64,000 nt of DNA, taken from Protonemura montana. Lineage: Eukaryota; Arthropoda; Insecta; Plecoptera; Nemouridae. The stretch spans positions 16,802,001 through 16,866,000 of the forward strand of contig OX387606.1 of the NCBI GenBank assembly GCA_947568835.1. Reading direction: 5' to 3'. Positions 15,301 through 27,300 of this stretch are shown piece by piece. The stretch's first letter is position 1. Every line of letters starts with the position of its first letter. The notes under the pieces were generated by a model, which was given only the letters and a program-made list of their open reading frames with translations, made no database searches and was not told the origin of the DNA. The position numbers were made by a program, and so were the translations under genes.

Positions 15301-18300
15301 TTTCACAAATAAATTGCCGCATGACTACCAAACACTCGGAATCAATTCGATCACGTATAGTTTTTTCGTCTGAAATCTCTCCCAGATTCCCGATGCCAGC
15401 GCGTCCTGCATCTCGACGCGATGCTGCACCGCGCGACCGAGGGGCAGGCGGGGGTGCAAGGGGCGGTGCCCGGCGTCGGGGGCGTCGAAACCACGCGTCG
15501 GCGCCCGGCCGGTGACGCAACCGGCACCCGAGAGGCGGGATGAGAACCGGATCTATCGCCGCCACGATTGGATTGCCGACGAGGCGAGGCGGCGAGCAAC
15601 GCCAAAGGAACCTCCCTTGCTCGCCGCGCACCGCAAAGGGGGCCGCTGCCGCCGCCGCCGTCGCCGCTCACCTGGCCGAGTCGAGGCTATCGCGGCGAGG
15701 CACCCGGCAAGCGAGACAGTCGAAGGTAGCAAGCGAGGGCGTCCAGGCTGCAACTAACCGGCCGGCTATCGAGATATCGTCAGGAAGAGAACTGAAGACG
15801 GTGGCGTCGCGCCGTTCATCTATATCCCAGATCGGCGTCCCGGTGTGGGGGGTCTATCTTATCATCCCCTCCACCAACCACCACCGCCGATGACAATGAG
15901 ACGCGTCAAGGAATCAGCTCACGCATTCTTCTATTGTCAACGGTGAAGGAAGCATCCAAGATGCTTGTACCTCCAGACATGATGGCTGCTCAGTCGAAGA
16001 TGCTGTACCAGATCAATAAGTTTTACGGTGAACGCGTGCAGAGTCGCAAGGGACAGGTGATGAAGACGATTCGCGAGGTGTGCAAAGTGGTGCAAGATGT
16101 GTTGAAGGAGGTGGAAGTGCAGGAGCCGCGTTTTATCTCGTCGCTCACCGAGTGCAACGGCCGGTTCGAGGGCCTCGACGTCATCTCGCCGGGCGAGTTC
16201 GAGGTGGTACTCTACCTCAACCAGATGGGGGTGTTTAACTTTGTCGACGACGGCACCCTGCCCGGCTGTGCCGTCCTCAAGCTCAGCGACGGCCGCAAGC
16301 GTTCTATGTCACTCTGGGTCGAGTTCATCACAGCGTCTGGATACCTGTCGGCCAGGAAGATTCGTTCCCGCTTCCAGACGCTAGTGGCTCAGGCGTGTGA
16401 CAAATGCGCGTACCGGGACTCTGTCAAGATGATCGCAGACACGACGGAGGTGAAGCTGCGTATCCGTGAGCGGTTTATCGTGCAGATAACCCCTGCGTTC
16501 AAGTGTTCGGGCGTGTGGCCGCGTTCTGCGGCGCACTGGCCTATCCCGCATATCCCGTGGCCGCACCCGAACCTGGTCGCCGAGGTCAAAACGGAGGGAT
16601 TCGACCTGCTGTCCAAGGAGAGCGTCGCCATGCAGGGCAAACAGTCGGCGATGGAAGGTGATGCGTGGGTACTCTCGTTCAACGAGGCCGAGAACAGACT
16701 CCTGATGGGCGGATGTCGCCGTCGATGTCTCAGCATTCTCAAAGCGCTCCGAGACAGGCATCTAGATCTTCCCGGGAACCCAGTGTCGTCGTATCACATG
16801 AAGACACTGTTGCTGTACGAGTGTGAGAAGCATCCACGCGAGCTTGAGTGGGACGAAGCTTGTTTAGGAGATCGAATCAACGGGATTCTGTTGCAATTGA
16901 TTTCGTGCCTGCAATGCCGGAGGTGTCCGCACTATTTCTTGCCAAATTTGGACTTGTTCAAGGGGAAGTCACCGAGTGCGCTCGAGAACGCGGCGAAACA
17001 AGTGTGGCGCCTGACGCGGGAGCTGCTCACGAACACGCGTTCCCTCGAGAAACTGTGAACCTGATTGATTATCAGCGATACGCGTCCTCTCAATTCTTAT
17101 CTTGATTGTGCTGTGCCAAACATCTCAATGTTCATTCACTTCTCGAAGATCTCGATTTACTAACCTAACTTGTTTATGATGGAATTTTCCGCGCGGCTTG
17201 CCCGTATGTTTGGAGCGGATGTCAAAGGACTAATAACTTGTACCCCCGTATTAAATTATTATAGTGTGTAAAATGTCTCGACGTGTTTCATCAAAGCTTA
17301 AACGATTAGATACGATTAAATTAGATCGTCATCGGCAATTTTCATATGCCAGCCGTTTTAAAAAAACGAATGAGCTGCGCCTGAACGACGTGCATTTGCG
17401 CAAAACTATAGTAGGCCTAACTTTTGAAGAGCACCCGCGCGTTTGTTTCGCAAAGTCTAGTGCTACGGGTTTATTCTCAAAACGAGCTACTCATTTTCTT
17501 GTATGCGCACTCGTTTAATTTCGTTTCGATCTTAATCAAGTGAATGACCAGTTTATAGGCTAGTCTAAAGGAATGTATACGGTAAATTTAAGCGAGTTGT
17601 GAGATGCAAGCATTTTCCTACAGTGCATGGCAACTGCAATCGAAAAACTGTGAGTGAACGGTGTTTAAATTTAGCATGTTTATATAGACGTAATACAAGA
17701 CTGCTGTGTCGATATTAGGGCCTACCTATTATAGAGTGTTATGTTTTCAAATGCTGTGTTAAATATTACCAATCCGGGAATCTAAGGTACTGTACATATT
17801 TATTAAATTATTAATTAAAAAAAAACATACATTTTCGTTGCTTTTATGCAGATCATTTCTGTTTCAATGTTGTTTAAAAATAAATTCTCACTCGAAATTG
17901 TATTTTATGGGCCAAAAGCTTTAATTAAATGTATATCAAACAAAATTAAGTTATGTGTAATATCAAACTAAAAGTAACGTTAAGCGAATCAAATTCAAAG
18001 CCACGTTCAATTCCTATATTCATGACAGTGCATTTCGCATTTTCAAACTCGTTCCCGCACACATGTAGGCATACGAAATAAAATGTGAAAACAAAAATCA
18101 AAAATTATGTCTGCATTACACTTAATTTACTTGAAGACACCTGACCGACATCCATTTACTGCCAATTATATACCTTCGTTCTCTGGAAGAAACCCTTTTC
18201 ACTTTCTTTGCCTACCCCATCAGTTAAATGTAAGGCCTCCGCCAACGCCACACCCGTCGCAACTGTCTCCGTCCGTCTTGATTATTTCGAATCTAATTTC

Positions 18301-21300
18301 GAACGCGATCAAATTGAAACCTAATTCAATCCGACATGTTTGTTTACACAAACGCAAACAATCTAACGTATTCAGATTTGGCCGCATCTCGTCTGAACGG
18401 CTCGTTTTTGTGCTCATCGTTGGCCTGTGAATTACACGCTGTCTGACCATGGAGGTTTGTCGACGTCTCGCCGGTACCCGGCGGGCAAGAGACCCCCGGG
18501 TGGAGGCGGACAGGCCGGGCGAACCCCCCGGGACAGGCGCCGGCAGTCTTCGGTGTTCGGACCTACCATCGAGCAACCCGCGACCCGCGGGGGAACAAAA
18601 ACGACGGGCAACGGGTAGATACGTGCCTGACACATGCAAGGTGCTGGGTGAAATGCATAGAAAATTGCAGCCGAAAGGCGAAGTCGTTGACAGCTATCAA
18701 AATGTGTGTAAGTACGCCTACAATTTACATGGAAAAAAAACGGATGGAAATGTCCTAATATGACTATTGCATCGACTCTTATAGAGTTAATGTTTCCAAA
18801 CGTATAATTTCACTTTCAAGCATAAGACATAGTCTTGAGAAAGATCCGTGAAAATAAAAGAAGGTTTTAAGGTTTTAAGGAAGTGTTAAGGTTTTAAGCA
18901 ATCGTGTACTATGTGTTTAACAGATCTGGAAAAAACAGGGCTCACTCGACCGAGTTATGTTAGCAGTATGAGATTTTCACTCCTTATTTCTGCAATGTAT
19001 ATAATCAAAGAGTATGAGAGACGTTCGAGTATGAAGGGCTGTTTTAGCGAATTTCAGAAGCCTAATCAAGTGGGTTCACAAGTCGGCAAAACCGCCTCTG
19101 TTCTCCTCAACCGAAAAGACAAGCTTAAAATTGCATGAGCATCCATTAAGAAATTCGATAAGAAGAAAAGCTGAGCTGTGTATAGTGTAACACTTAAAGC
19201 AACCCCAGTCTGCTATCAGCTACTGCATACCACTTAGGCTCTAAGTGGTACTTAATATCATCTGGAAGACGTCTGGAAGAGATGGCCGTTCAACATGCAC
19301 TCTATCCCCACGGTCATAGCGTACCACCTGGGTACCTAAAAGTCTTCTTAGAAAGTTGCCACGCTCAAGAAAATTATTAATTTATAAATTGAGAAGATAA
19401 ACTTACTACCCTAGTTAATCCCCAAAGAACACTAAAGCTATATTTTCTGGCCAACAAAAATCAATTAAGTGGCCAAGAAATGGAAAAAGCGGATCAATAC
19501 TAATGACATTACAGTTCTTTCCACCCCCTCCGTAAGGGATCTAGACATACCTGTGTGCCATTACACTCAAACATGTGTCTTATATCATTATTTATATAAA
19601 ATATTTGTTAGAGACGGTTCTTTCTCATACACAGCCCAGGTTGAAATTGAAATAAACGAGCACGTCTTCGGGGCCTGCAGCTTATAGGCAATCAGTTAAG
19701 TGCGCTGTGAAAGTTTTGATCGTAAAAATTGCTCGTATAGCTTTGTTGTGTGTGCATACGATCAATTAGTATACCTATATACTTTATTATGAAATATGAT
19801 TTGCGAGACGTGACGATCAGCACGCCGGAGGCTGGACGAAATTACAAATTGAAATTTTTATCAAATCTTCTTGCGCGGCGATCATGCAAATTCTTGTGAC
19901 GCTCATATTAAATCACTTCGTAAAGAAATGCGTCGCTAGACAACAGATTTCAAAATGCTGAAAACTTAAAGCCGTTGAACAAAAAAAAGTTTTTAGTTGA
20001 AATTATGAGCAAATAACGTTTACAATTACATCTTGTCTAATTAAATGTAACTACTTGTCAACTGCGTACATATGCGTACATGAGGGTTCATGGAGCACCA
20101 CGTTTATAAATAAATGCACTCGGGATCATAGTGTAAATCAATTAAACGAATTTAAGCTGTAGTAATGAAGCAGCGAACATCAGTTTATCTAGCAAGAAGT
20201 GCGAGCTTGGATTGCCCCTTCGCGACAACGTGACACAATGGACGAATGCAATTTCGTTGAGTACCAGTACGCGCACAGCGTCGGTATCTTTATGCAAGGG
20301 GTAAATCGCTTGGAAGGCAATTTGAAGCACCATACGAGTAATTCGTATAAAAACGTACTCCCGTAGGAAATACACAACTAAGTGGACACAAATCGTTTGT
20401 TCAAAGAGCTATAAGATGTATCGTGAGGTCTTTGTGGATGGGAAACGTCTCTGCAATCGACATAGAGTACAGAACTTCTTTATTGATGCACCGAACTTTG
20501 GTGTATCGATGTTAAATATCTAGTAAATGTTTCATAATTCCATTTATAGTGATTTTTATCAGCTAAAAAGAGGCAAATCGCCAAAGAAAAATATCAGATA
20601 AATCGTAAAAACAATATTTTCATATCTAAAAAACCAATGAAGCCTGCTTGGAAGCCAGCGCAATTGAATGAAATTTATTTGGCATATTCGCTCTGACCCT
20701 ACGTTGATTGCAATTAGACCTCTGAATAAAAAAAAGGAACGGGAGGGTTTAATCATCGTATACAGCGAGAGAAGTGACAAACATCGAGTCATGTTTCAAT
20801 GACCCAACCCCTACCACCCATAACAACCACCGTTGCTACCCCTAACACACCCCTACATATATACCAGCACCACTACACTAGATTAGACCCAAATCCAAAT
20901 TTGATTACCGCTGGGACGTAGGGTGGGGGGGGGGGGGGGGGGGGGACTCGTGCAAAACTGCAGGCTTCAGAGATTTATGACTTCAGCTCAAAGCTGAATC
21001 TAGGAGCGACCCCCCTCGACCATCGCTGGCGTACAACCCCCTTCATCCCGGTTTATCCCCGGGGAGCAAACACCACAACAACGCCCCGGAAACCCTTGCC
21101 AGAACAACACATCCAATCTCATTCTGATAGGCGCAGTGCTGCCCTCGCCCATGTCTGCAATGTTTTCTCTGTAATTATCTTTCTAGAGAGGTAAAACGAT
21201 GCAAGAACTATGTGTGGATCATTTTCGAAGCAAAAACCTATTCGGTGTAATGACTGGTAACACCGTAATGGTTACAAACAATTTAATACTTACCCGATAT

Positions 21301-24300
21301 GCAACCCACGGGCTAGGTAATGCGAATTACCATTAGTACCTTGGTGATGAGCGTAATGATCAAAAGCTTACCTGCAACACACGAAAGAAAGCAAGCTATT
21401 AGCGAACAGCAATCGAGATCACGTGCCTCATCAGATATAAGAAGAAGAAACCAGGATATACAAAGCAAAATTGAACAGAGCTTTAAAAAAGAACCTGCGT
21501 TCAAAACGTATGCTATTTCTTTCCAAACAAAACCAAGAAAAAAAACATGGATATACGCAACATAAGTTTGATCTCGGTTGGTAGGTACCTACACATAAGC
21601 GATAAGAAATTGTGGATAGAGATTTCAAAATTTTCTTTATCATTTACAGCATTATTATGGTCCATGAAAGCATGTGCTTTTCAATACAAGGGTACCCCGT
21701 ACAGTATTACCTTTGGTATTACCTATATGGACTACTATAGCCTCAGTAAACCAAGAGCAGATCGAAATCAGACATTTCTATATCGTGTCTACCTATCTGT
21801 GCACGCGGCTTGCAGCTGGATGAAAGAGTTGTATGCTTTTATGCCTTAATTACGAGATTCCGTTGGCAAAGTCTCGCACAAAGCGTTTCGAGGGAAGGAG
21901 TGAGAAGCAATGAAAGCTAATTGCATGTAATGCGATATTCTCTCTGGCGCTCCCGCGGAGCGAAGGAACAATGATACGAGATTTTCCAATTCCATGCGAC
22001 AGACGTTGCAATGGACGCGCAGGAAACCCGACTGTCGGAAGATTCATATCAAATGATTGTAGAAAACGTACCAGCAATGATCTTGAATTAATTGTGTGTT
22101 ACTTGAAATCAATTTCAGACAGGTCAGCTGGATATTGACGTTTCAAACGACTTCATGTCTGACTTCATGGCATATTTTTGTATAATAAAAAGGAATGGCT
22201 TTATCCATTTTCAACAAAAAAATAATCTCGTTTTACAATTGAATATAATTGTGTTGGAAAAAAAATAAGACAACTATTTTATGTCACAGGATATGGAAAC
22301 GTGAACCATACGTGACATCTTATGATGAAGGTTGGATTTCGAATTTTATTAACTTCAGAAGAGCTGCGATATAAGACATGATTTCAGCCATTATTGGCCG
22401 ATTTACACTTTGCGGATTGAATCCTTCCGATCCAATCTGTCCGTCTCGGATCCGTCCAAACGACTTTGTGTTAATAACCACCACAAGAATCAAGACGGAT
22501 TGGCAAGATCACGGATCCAATCCATGGGATAGGAACGCGTTGAGTGTATCGCCAATCCGTGTTTTGACATCCATGCGGCAAAGAGGACAGATTGGCAAAG
22601 AGACGGGGTCCAATCCGACAAGAATGCCAAGATTGGGATTGTACTTGGGATTGGCGAAGCACATAGCAATGCATTTCAATGAAACGGATCCAGTACGTGG
22701 GTTACCAGCACTCAATAGCCCCTATGGAAGACAGAGTTTTACAAAACTGAACTAAATCTTAAATGTAAGAGCTAAGGGATGTAACGAAAAGCGAGGGATT
22801 GAGCATCAGAATCAACTTGCTTTAGTAAAGGAAATAAGAATGAGCTAATATAATGCTGATTGTATGAACCGTGCTAGAAAGTATGATGGTATGGGGGGGG
22901 GGGGAGGGGGAGAGTTAATGTAGCATTTTGCTCGAATAATAATGAATGGTAATTTGGCGGGCGTCTCGACGCCGCTGGGACGGCGTCGCTTGCCGGTCCG
23001 ACGGCGCGGAAAATAACCAAAGCCACCTGCTTGGCATCGACTCGAGGGGACAGTTCGACGACGTCGACCCTTGCGGGTCTACAGTTCGCGGAGCGAAGGC
23101 TTTATGAGTCATCGAAATTTACTGAAGTTATTTGTCGTGGTCTTTATACGATTTTGAGTCAACTTGATAGAAGATTATTTGATTTAAACTCCAAATTTCG
23201 CCGCTCTTAACGTTTAGGTATTATATGTTTTAAAAATTCCAGATACTGTGCCCGGACAATTGATAGTTTTTATATTGAAGGTATAGATATACCGAGGAGC
23301 TTGTAGACGCTCAAAAAGTTATTCGTATGGCTGAAGCAGTTGTAGAATAAAATCGTTCAAATACGCTGGTCAGCAAAATAACTATATTTTCCCGAAAAAT
23401 GAATAAGATTAAATAACATTTCAAACAACTGGCCATCAATGACAAGGAGCGTAGTTAAACATCAATGAAGCGTAAAATAATCCAATGACGTTTTCATATA
23501 TCAAACCTATTTAAAAAAATGCAATGACACATTATTTTGACATAATGTAGCGACCCTTTAATTGAGTTACGAATCGTCTGTTTTGTTAAAATCACCACCC
23601 CATGTCCAATGTCCTCGTCCTCCCCGCGGCCAATATTTTCAGCGTGTAACACCACCGTCCTCTCTCTTCTATTCATAAGGGTGACATAAATTTATAAACT
23701 AATCTTCATCAATGTCGATTTTCCTTTCAGTTGAGAAGCCATCCATAGTGTGCATGGCTCTTGATGGCTTCTGGATCGTTGACTTTGCCTCGATTCGAGC
23801 GCGAAGTCGGCTCCAACGAGGCGTGAATTGCACCAGCACTGCATTTTGTCATCCGAGGGGTTGCGGCACTGAATCGCAACATATTAATCAAGTCGCAATG
23901 AGACTTGCATTACGCAGTAATTATGCACGGACCGTTCCATTACGACGCGGGCTTAAGACAAATGCTAACGTGACAAATTTCGTGCGAGCACCGTTCAATT
24001 ACAAGCCGTTGGGAGGACGTTTGAAACTGCCGCCTCCACAAAACACACACTGTAACGCGTCGGCCATTTTCTCATTTTACAAATGCACATCACAAAATAA
24101 TCGATTCAATCCGTTATTTTGATCGTCGTCAAAGATAAATCTTCGACTCATCCACTTAGAAAAAAGTCCTTGGAAATGTTTTCACGGAGTAATTTGATAT
24201 CAAAACACGTAAATAGTTTCAAAAGGCATGTAAGACGTGAGAGCATATACCGTCGCCGCGCGCGGTTCCTTTATGCAAGACGCAGCTTGAAGAGTCCGAG

Positions 24301-27300
24301 GTATGGCAGTGGACCTTTCGGGCATTGATGCACATGATCTTAATCTTAACACTAATCCCACGCGATTCTTTGCCAGTCCAAGCAGAGGACGCGACAACAG
24401 AAGACCATCGGGGCATTCTTGTTATCGGCCAGTTTGAAGACATTTTGCTTGTTATCTGCATGGATTGTTTTCGGCGATCGACCAAAGCCTAGTAGATGGA
24501 AAAGCAGGGGGATTGAACCCTTTTCGGTCGTTTGACGGCGGGAAAAAAACACAGATTTGATCAACAGTTTCGTTTAGTACAAAGATGTCTGAGTAGACTT
24601 TAATCATTGTTACCATTGTTGTGACTGTCTAGCCGCGTCTCTTTGATAGTGGAGGACTAAGGAGTAGGACCACATGGTTGGAGATTCGGCTACTCAAGTC
24701 TCGATGAAGCAAGAAAGAAAGACAACTGGAGTGGACATCTTTGAAGATTTTTGAAGAAAATTACAAGAAAAAATATTTTTTAGAGCTCTCATTGCGTAAC
24801 ATGTACGATAGTAAATATATAACACTTTCGAAGGTTTTCAAATCAGAATGACGGAGTTAGGTATCACATATTCGAATATGTATACAAAGATCTTGCCTCA
24901 TGCTGCAAAATCATTTGAATATTCAATTACCTAACTGTAAAATAAAACGTTTTATCGCGATATCTTTGATATCCTTGAAGTTGGACAAAATAGGTGCGTA
25001 CACACCAATACATTGAGCACATACAAGATATGTGACAATCATGGGATAAGTGATTATCATTACGAAGACTATAAATACAAAGAACAGTATCGCCAATCAT
25101 TCATGGTGTAACTATCATATGCCTTGACCATCGTTCGTCAGTCCTTCGAATGGCTTCCAGACACTAACTGTGTTCCGCCCCCTCATTAATCAGGCGCAAT
25201 TAGCAGCACTATCAGACACCGCTCTGAACTCTAAGGTTGACGTTGTTGCAGGTTGATGTTGCAGACAATGGTCGGTAGCACCGCGAAGACGTGCTCGCTG
25301 AACGTGTTTCTTCAGAACGCAGCCGACAATAGCACCAGCGAGCAAACCAGTTGACAATTACCGGCATGCGACGGAAATATCTTTCAATTAACGAACACTC
25401 GATTGCATTTAATTGTTTTATCTCGTTAGATCCGTTATTCGAAATATTTGCTACCATTGTTGTTAGCGGTATTTTTAAAGTTTGAATGCGCGGCTATTTA
25501 TGGAGTCAGAAAAATGAAACCTGAATGGGAACTGCAAGTTGGAAAGTGTGAGAAACTTATCTGAACTCTTTGATCAATAACTTTTTTTTTGTCTCATACG
25601 TGGTCGAATGTTTCAGAGTGTCAATGCGTCACGACAGTGGAATAATAATTGGCGGCAATTTGATTGATTCCTTGGCAGTAGATACTATAGAGCTTCAGCA
25701 AAGATTTCCCACGCGTACACCACTAAGTGAACGGTTGAGAAGCTTGGCAGTATTAGGATGTTGCAGCGATCAAATCTACACAGCCTTGAAAAATTATTTC
25801 GAGGGAAATCATTGTGGGAAACCGAGGATTACACTGATTTTTTTAAAACAAGTTAATATATTATAATGAAATGTATTAGAAGGCTTTGAAACTAGAACAG
25901 AAGGTACTTGATTTTTCGTTCAATTTTGCTTTCCATTGCAAAATGGTTCCCAGCCTCTGGTTTTTGAATGGAATGGCGTCATGATTTGAAAATTCAAGCT
26001 ATTGGTCACGTGTTCACTAAATAACCGTCCAAAGTCGAATGTGAAATACACGCGTGATCTCCATATTCATCGGATTTCTTCCCGATACGGCGAAGGAAAG
26101 AAACACATACACGCGGCACCGCGTGCAAAATGGGCAGGCGCAAGAATCAACGAAAAACAGGCGCAGGCAGTCAAGCAGCTGACCGAAAGAAACACACGGC
26201 CGTTGAGATTTATAATCGTGCATCATCTGTTAAGTTCGATTTATTCCCGCAGAGTCGATCGACGAAAAGAACAAACTATAAAGTCGACGAAAAGAAACAG
26301 AGCAAAAGAACAGAGGAGAAAGACACTCGATGATTCATTGGTACGGGCATCGCTGGTTATTCTGACCAACCGAAATGACTGTTAAAAGATGCCGCCATTT
26401 CTTAGATGATAATATTAATGCGGCACGCAATCTAGTTTCACCCTTTTGATGTCTTTCACGAGAGCCGCCTGAATCAACAAGAACCGCCCTATAAGAAAAG
26501 AAAAGAAAAACAAGTGTATGTGCAGCGGTGTTTTTTTTTTGTGTGTGTGTCCAATACGTTTATAAAATAAAGAATTAATCAAAAATAAAAACAACGGAGC
26601 GGGAATGAAACTCGTTCTTAAGTCGTCGATCGCGGAGCAGTCACACAAGAACGTGATTAATCTTGCGTGCCGTGATTCCATCTTCGAATCACAATGCCCA
26701 AGAACTGTTGATAAAGAATGTTGAGACTGTGACATTCGGGCTGCCGACCGATTAACAGACAGCCGATTAATAACTACAGCAATCTCTGGACACCGCGCTA
26801 GCGGAATATTATGAGTGATGGTTCGTTATTAAAAATAGAATGACGCATGATTAGCGACGGCAGGAACGCGGAGAGGGTGGGACCTTTAGTGGGACGACAG
26901 ACTGGCTGTTTCAATCTGTTTTAATTTACTTGTTTTTTTTCGACATGATTTCAAATAAAATATAAAAGGAAAAATTTTTAAAAAAGAAAAGTTTTGGGTA
27001 ACATGTTTACTAAAAGGAAACAGTCAGGGAAATTATTTACTTTCTTTTCGTATAATAACTCTATAGTGTCACGATATTTGCTTCTGTGATGCATTTATCA
27101 TTATCCGAAATAGCCAATAACCCCACCTACATTTGCTATCAATAGAGTTCAAGCCCATGCTTTGATTTATCTACAGGTACGTCAAGAAAATGCAACCACA
27201 TGTCTTCTCTGTTGCAAAACCAAAAAGAAAATATGTTATACCAGAAGCGAAAATAGTCGAAAACTATTCTAGATTCTAGATAACACATATTCGGTGTGTT

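Larger units (their letters stand above)
18096..22380. other. Intronic stretch downstream of mab-21
   Basis: Contains a GC-rich patch at about 18440-18620 with open frames on both strands, a short (AAGGTTTT)n-like repeat at 18862-18898, and a 21-G tract at 20925-20945. The remainder is AT-rich with no recognised gene. Confidence 0.6.

Noticed and set aside
15254-15631. 125-codon minus-strand ORF in the CpG region as an alternative first exon of rg
   Set aside because: Its donor at 15257 leaves phase 2, while exon 26 begins in phase 0, so it would join out of frame. The composition alone explains the open frame.
15934-15960. N-terminal extension of mab-21 starting at 15934
   Set aside because: The codon at 15934 is TTG, not ATG. 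The first ATG in frame is 15961 and gives the MLVP start typical of insect Mab-21.
16381-16761. Minus-strand ORFs of 117-126 codons inside mab-21
   Set aside because: They are antisense of a GC-rich conserved gene, with no independent support.
17264-17518. 84-codon ORF after mab-21
   Set aside because: It lies in the probable 3' UTR, has AT-rich codon use and no recognisable family.
23712-24122. 136-codon plus-strand ORF as an intronic gene
   Set aside because: No domain, no codon bias and no promoter or poly(A) context that I could support; its length is possible by chance.
26002-26385. 127-codon plus-strand ORF rich in Arg/Lys
   Set aside because: The composition comes from A/G-rich sequence, and no family similarity was recognised.
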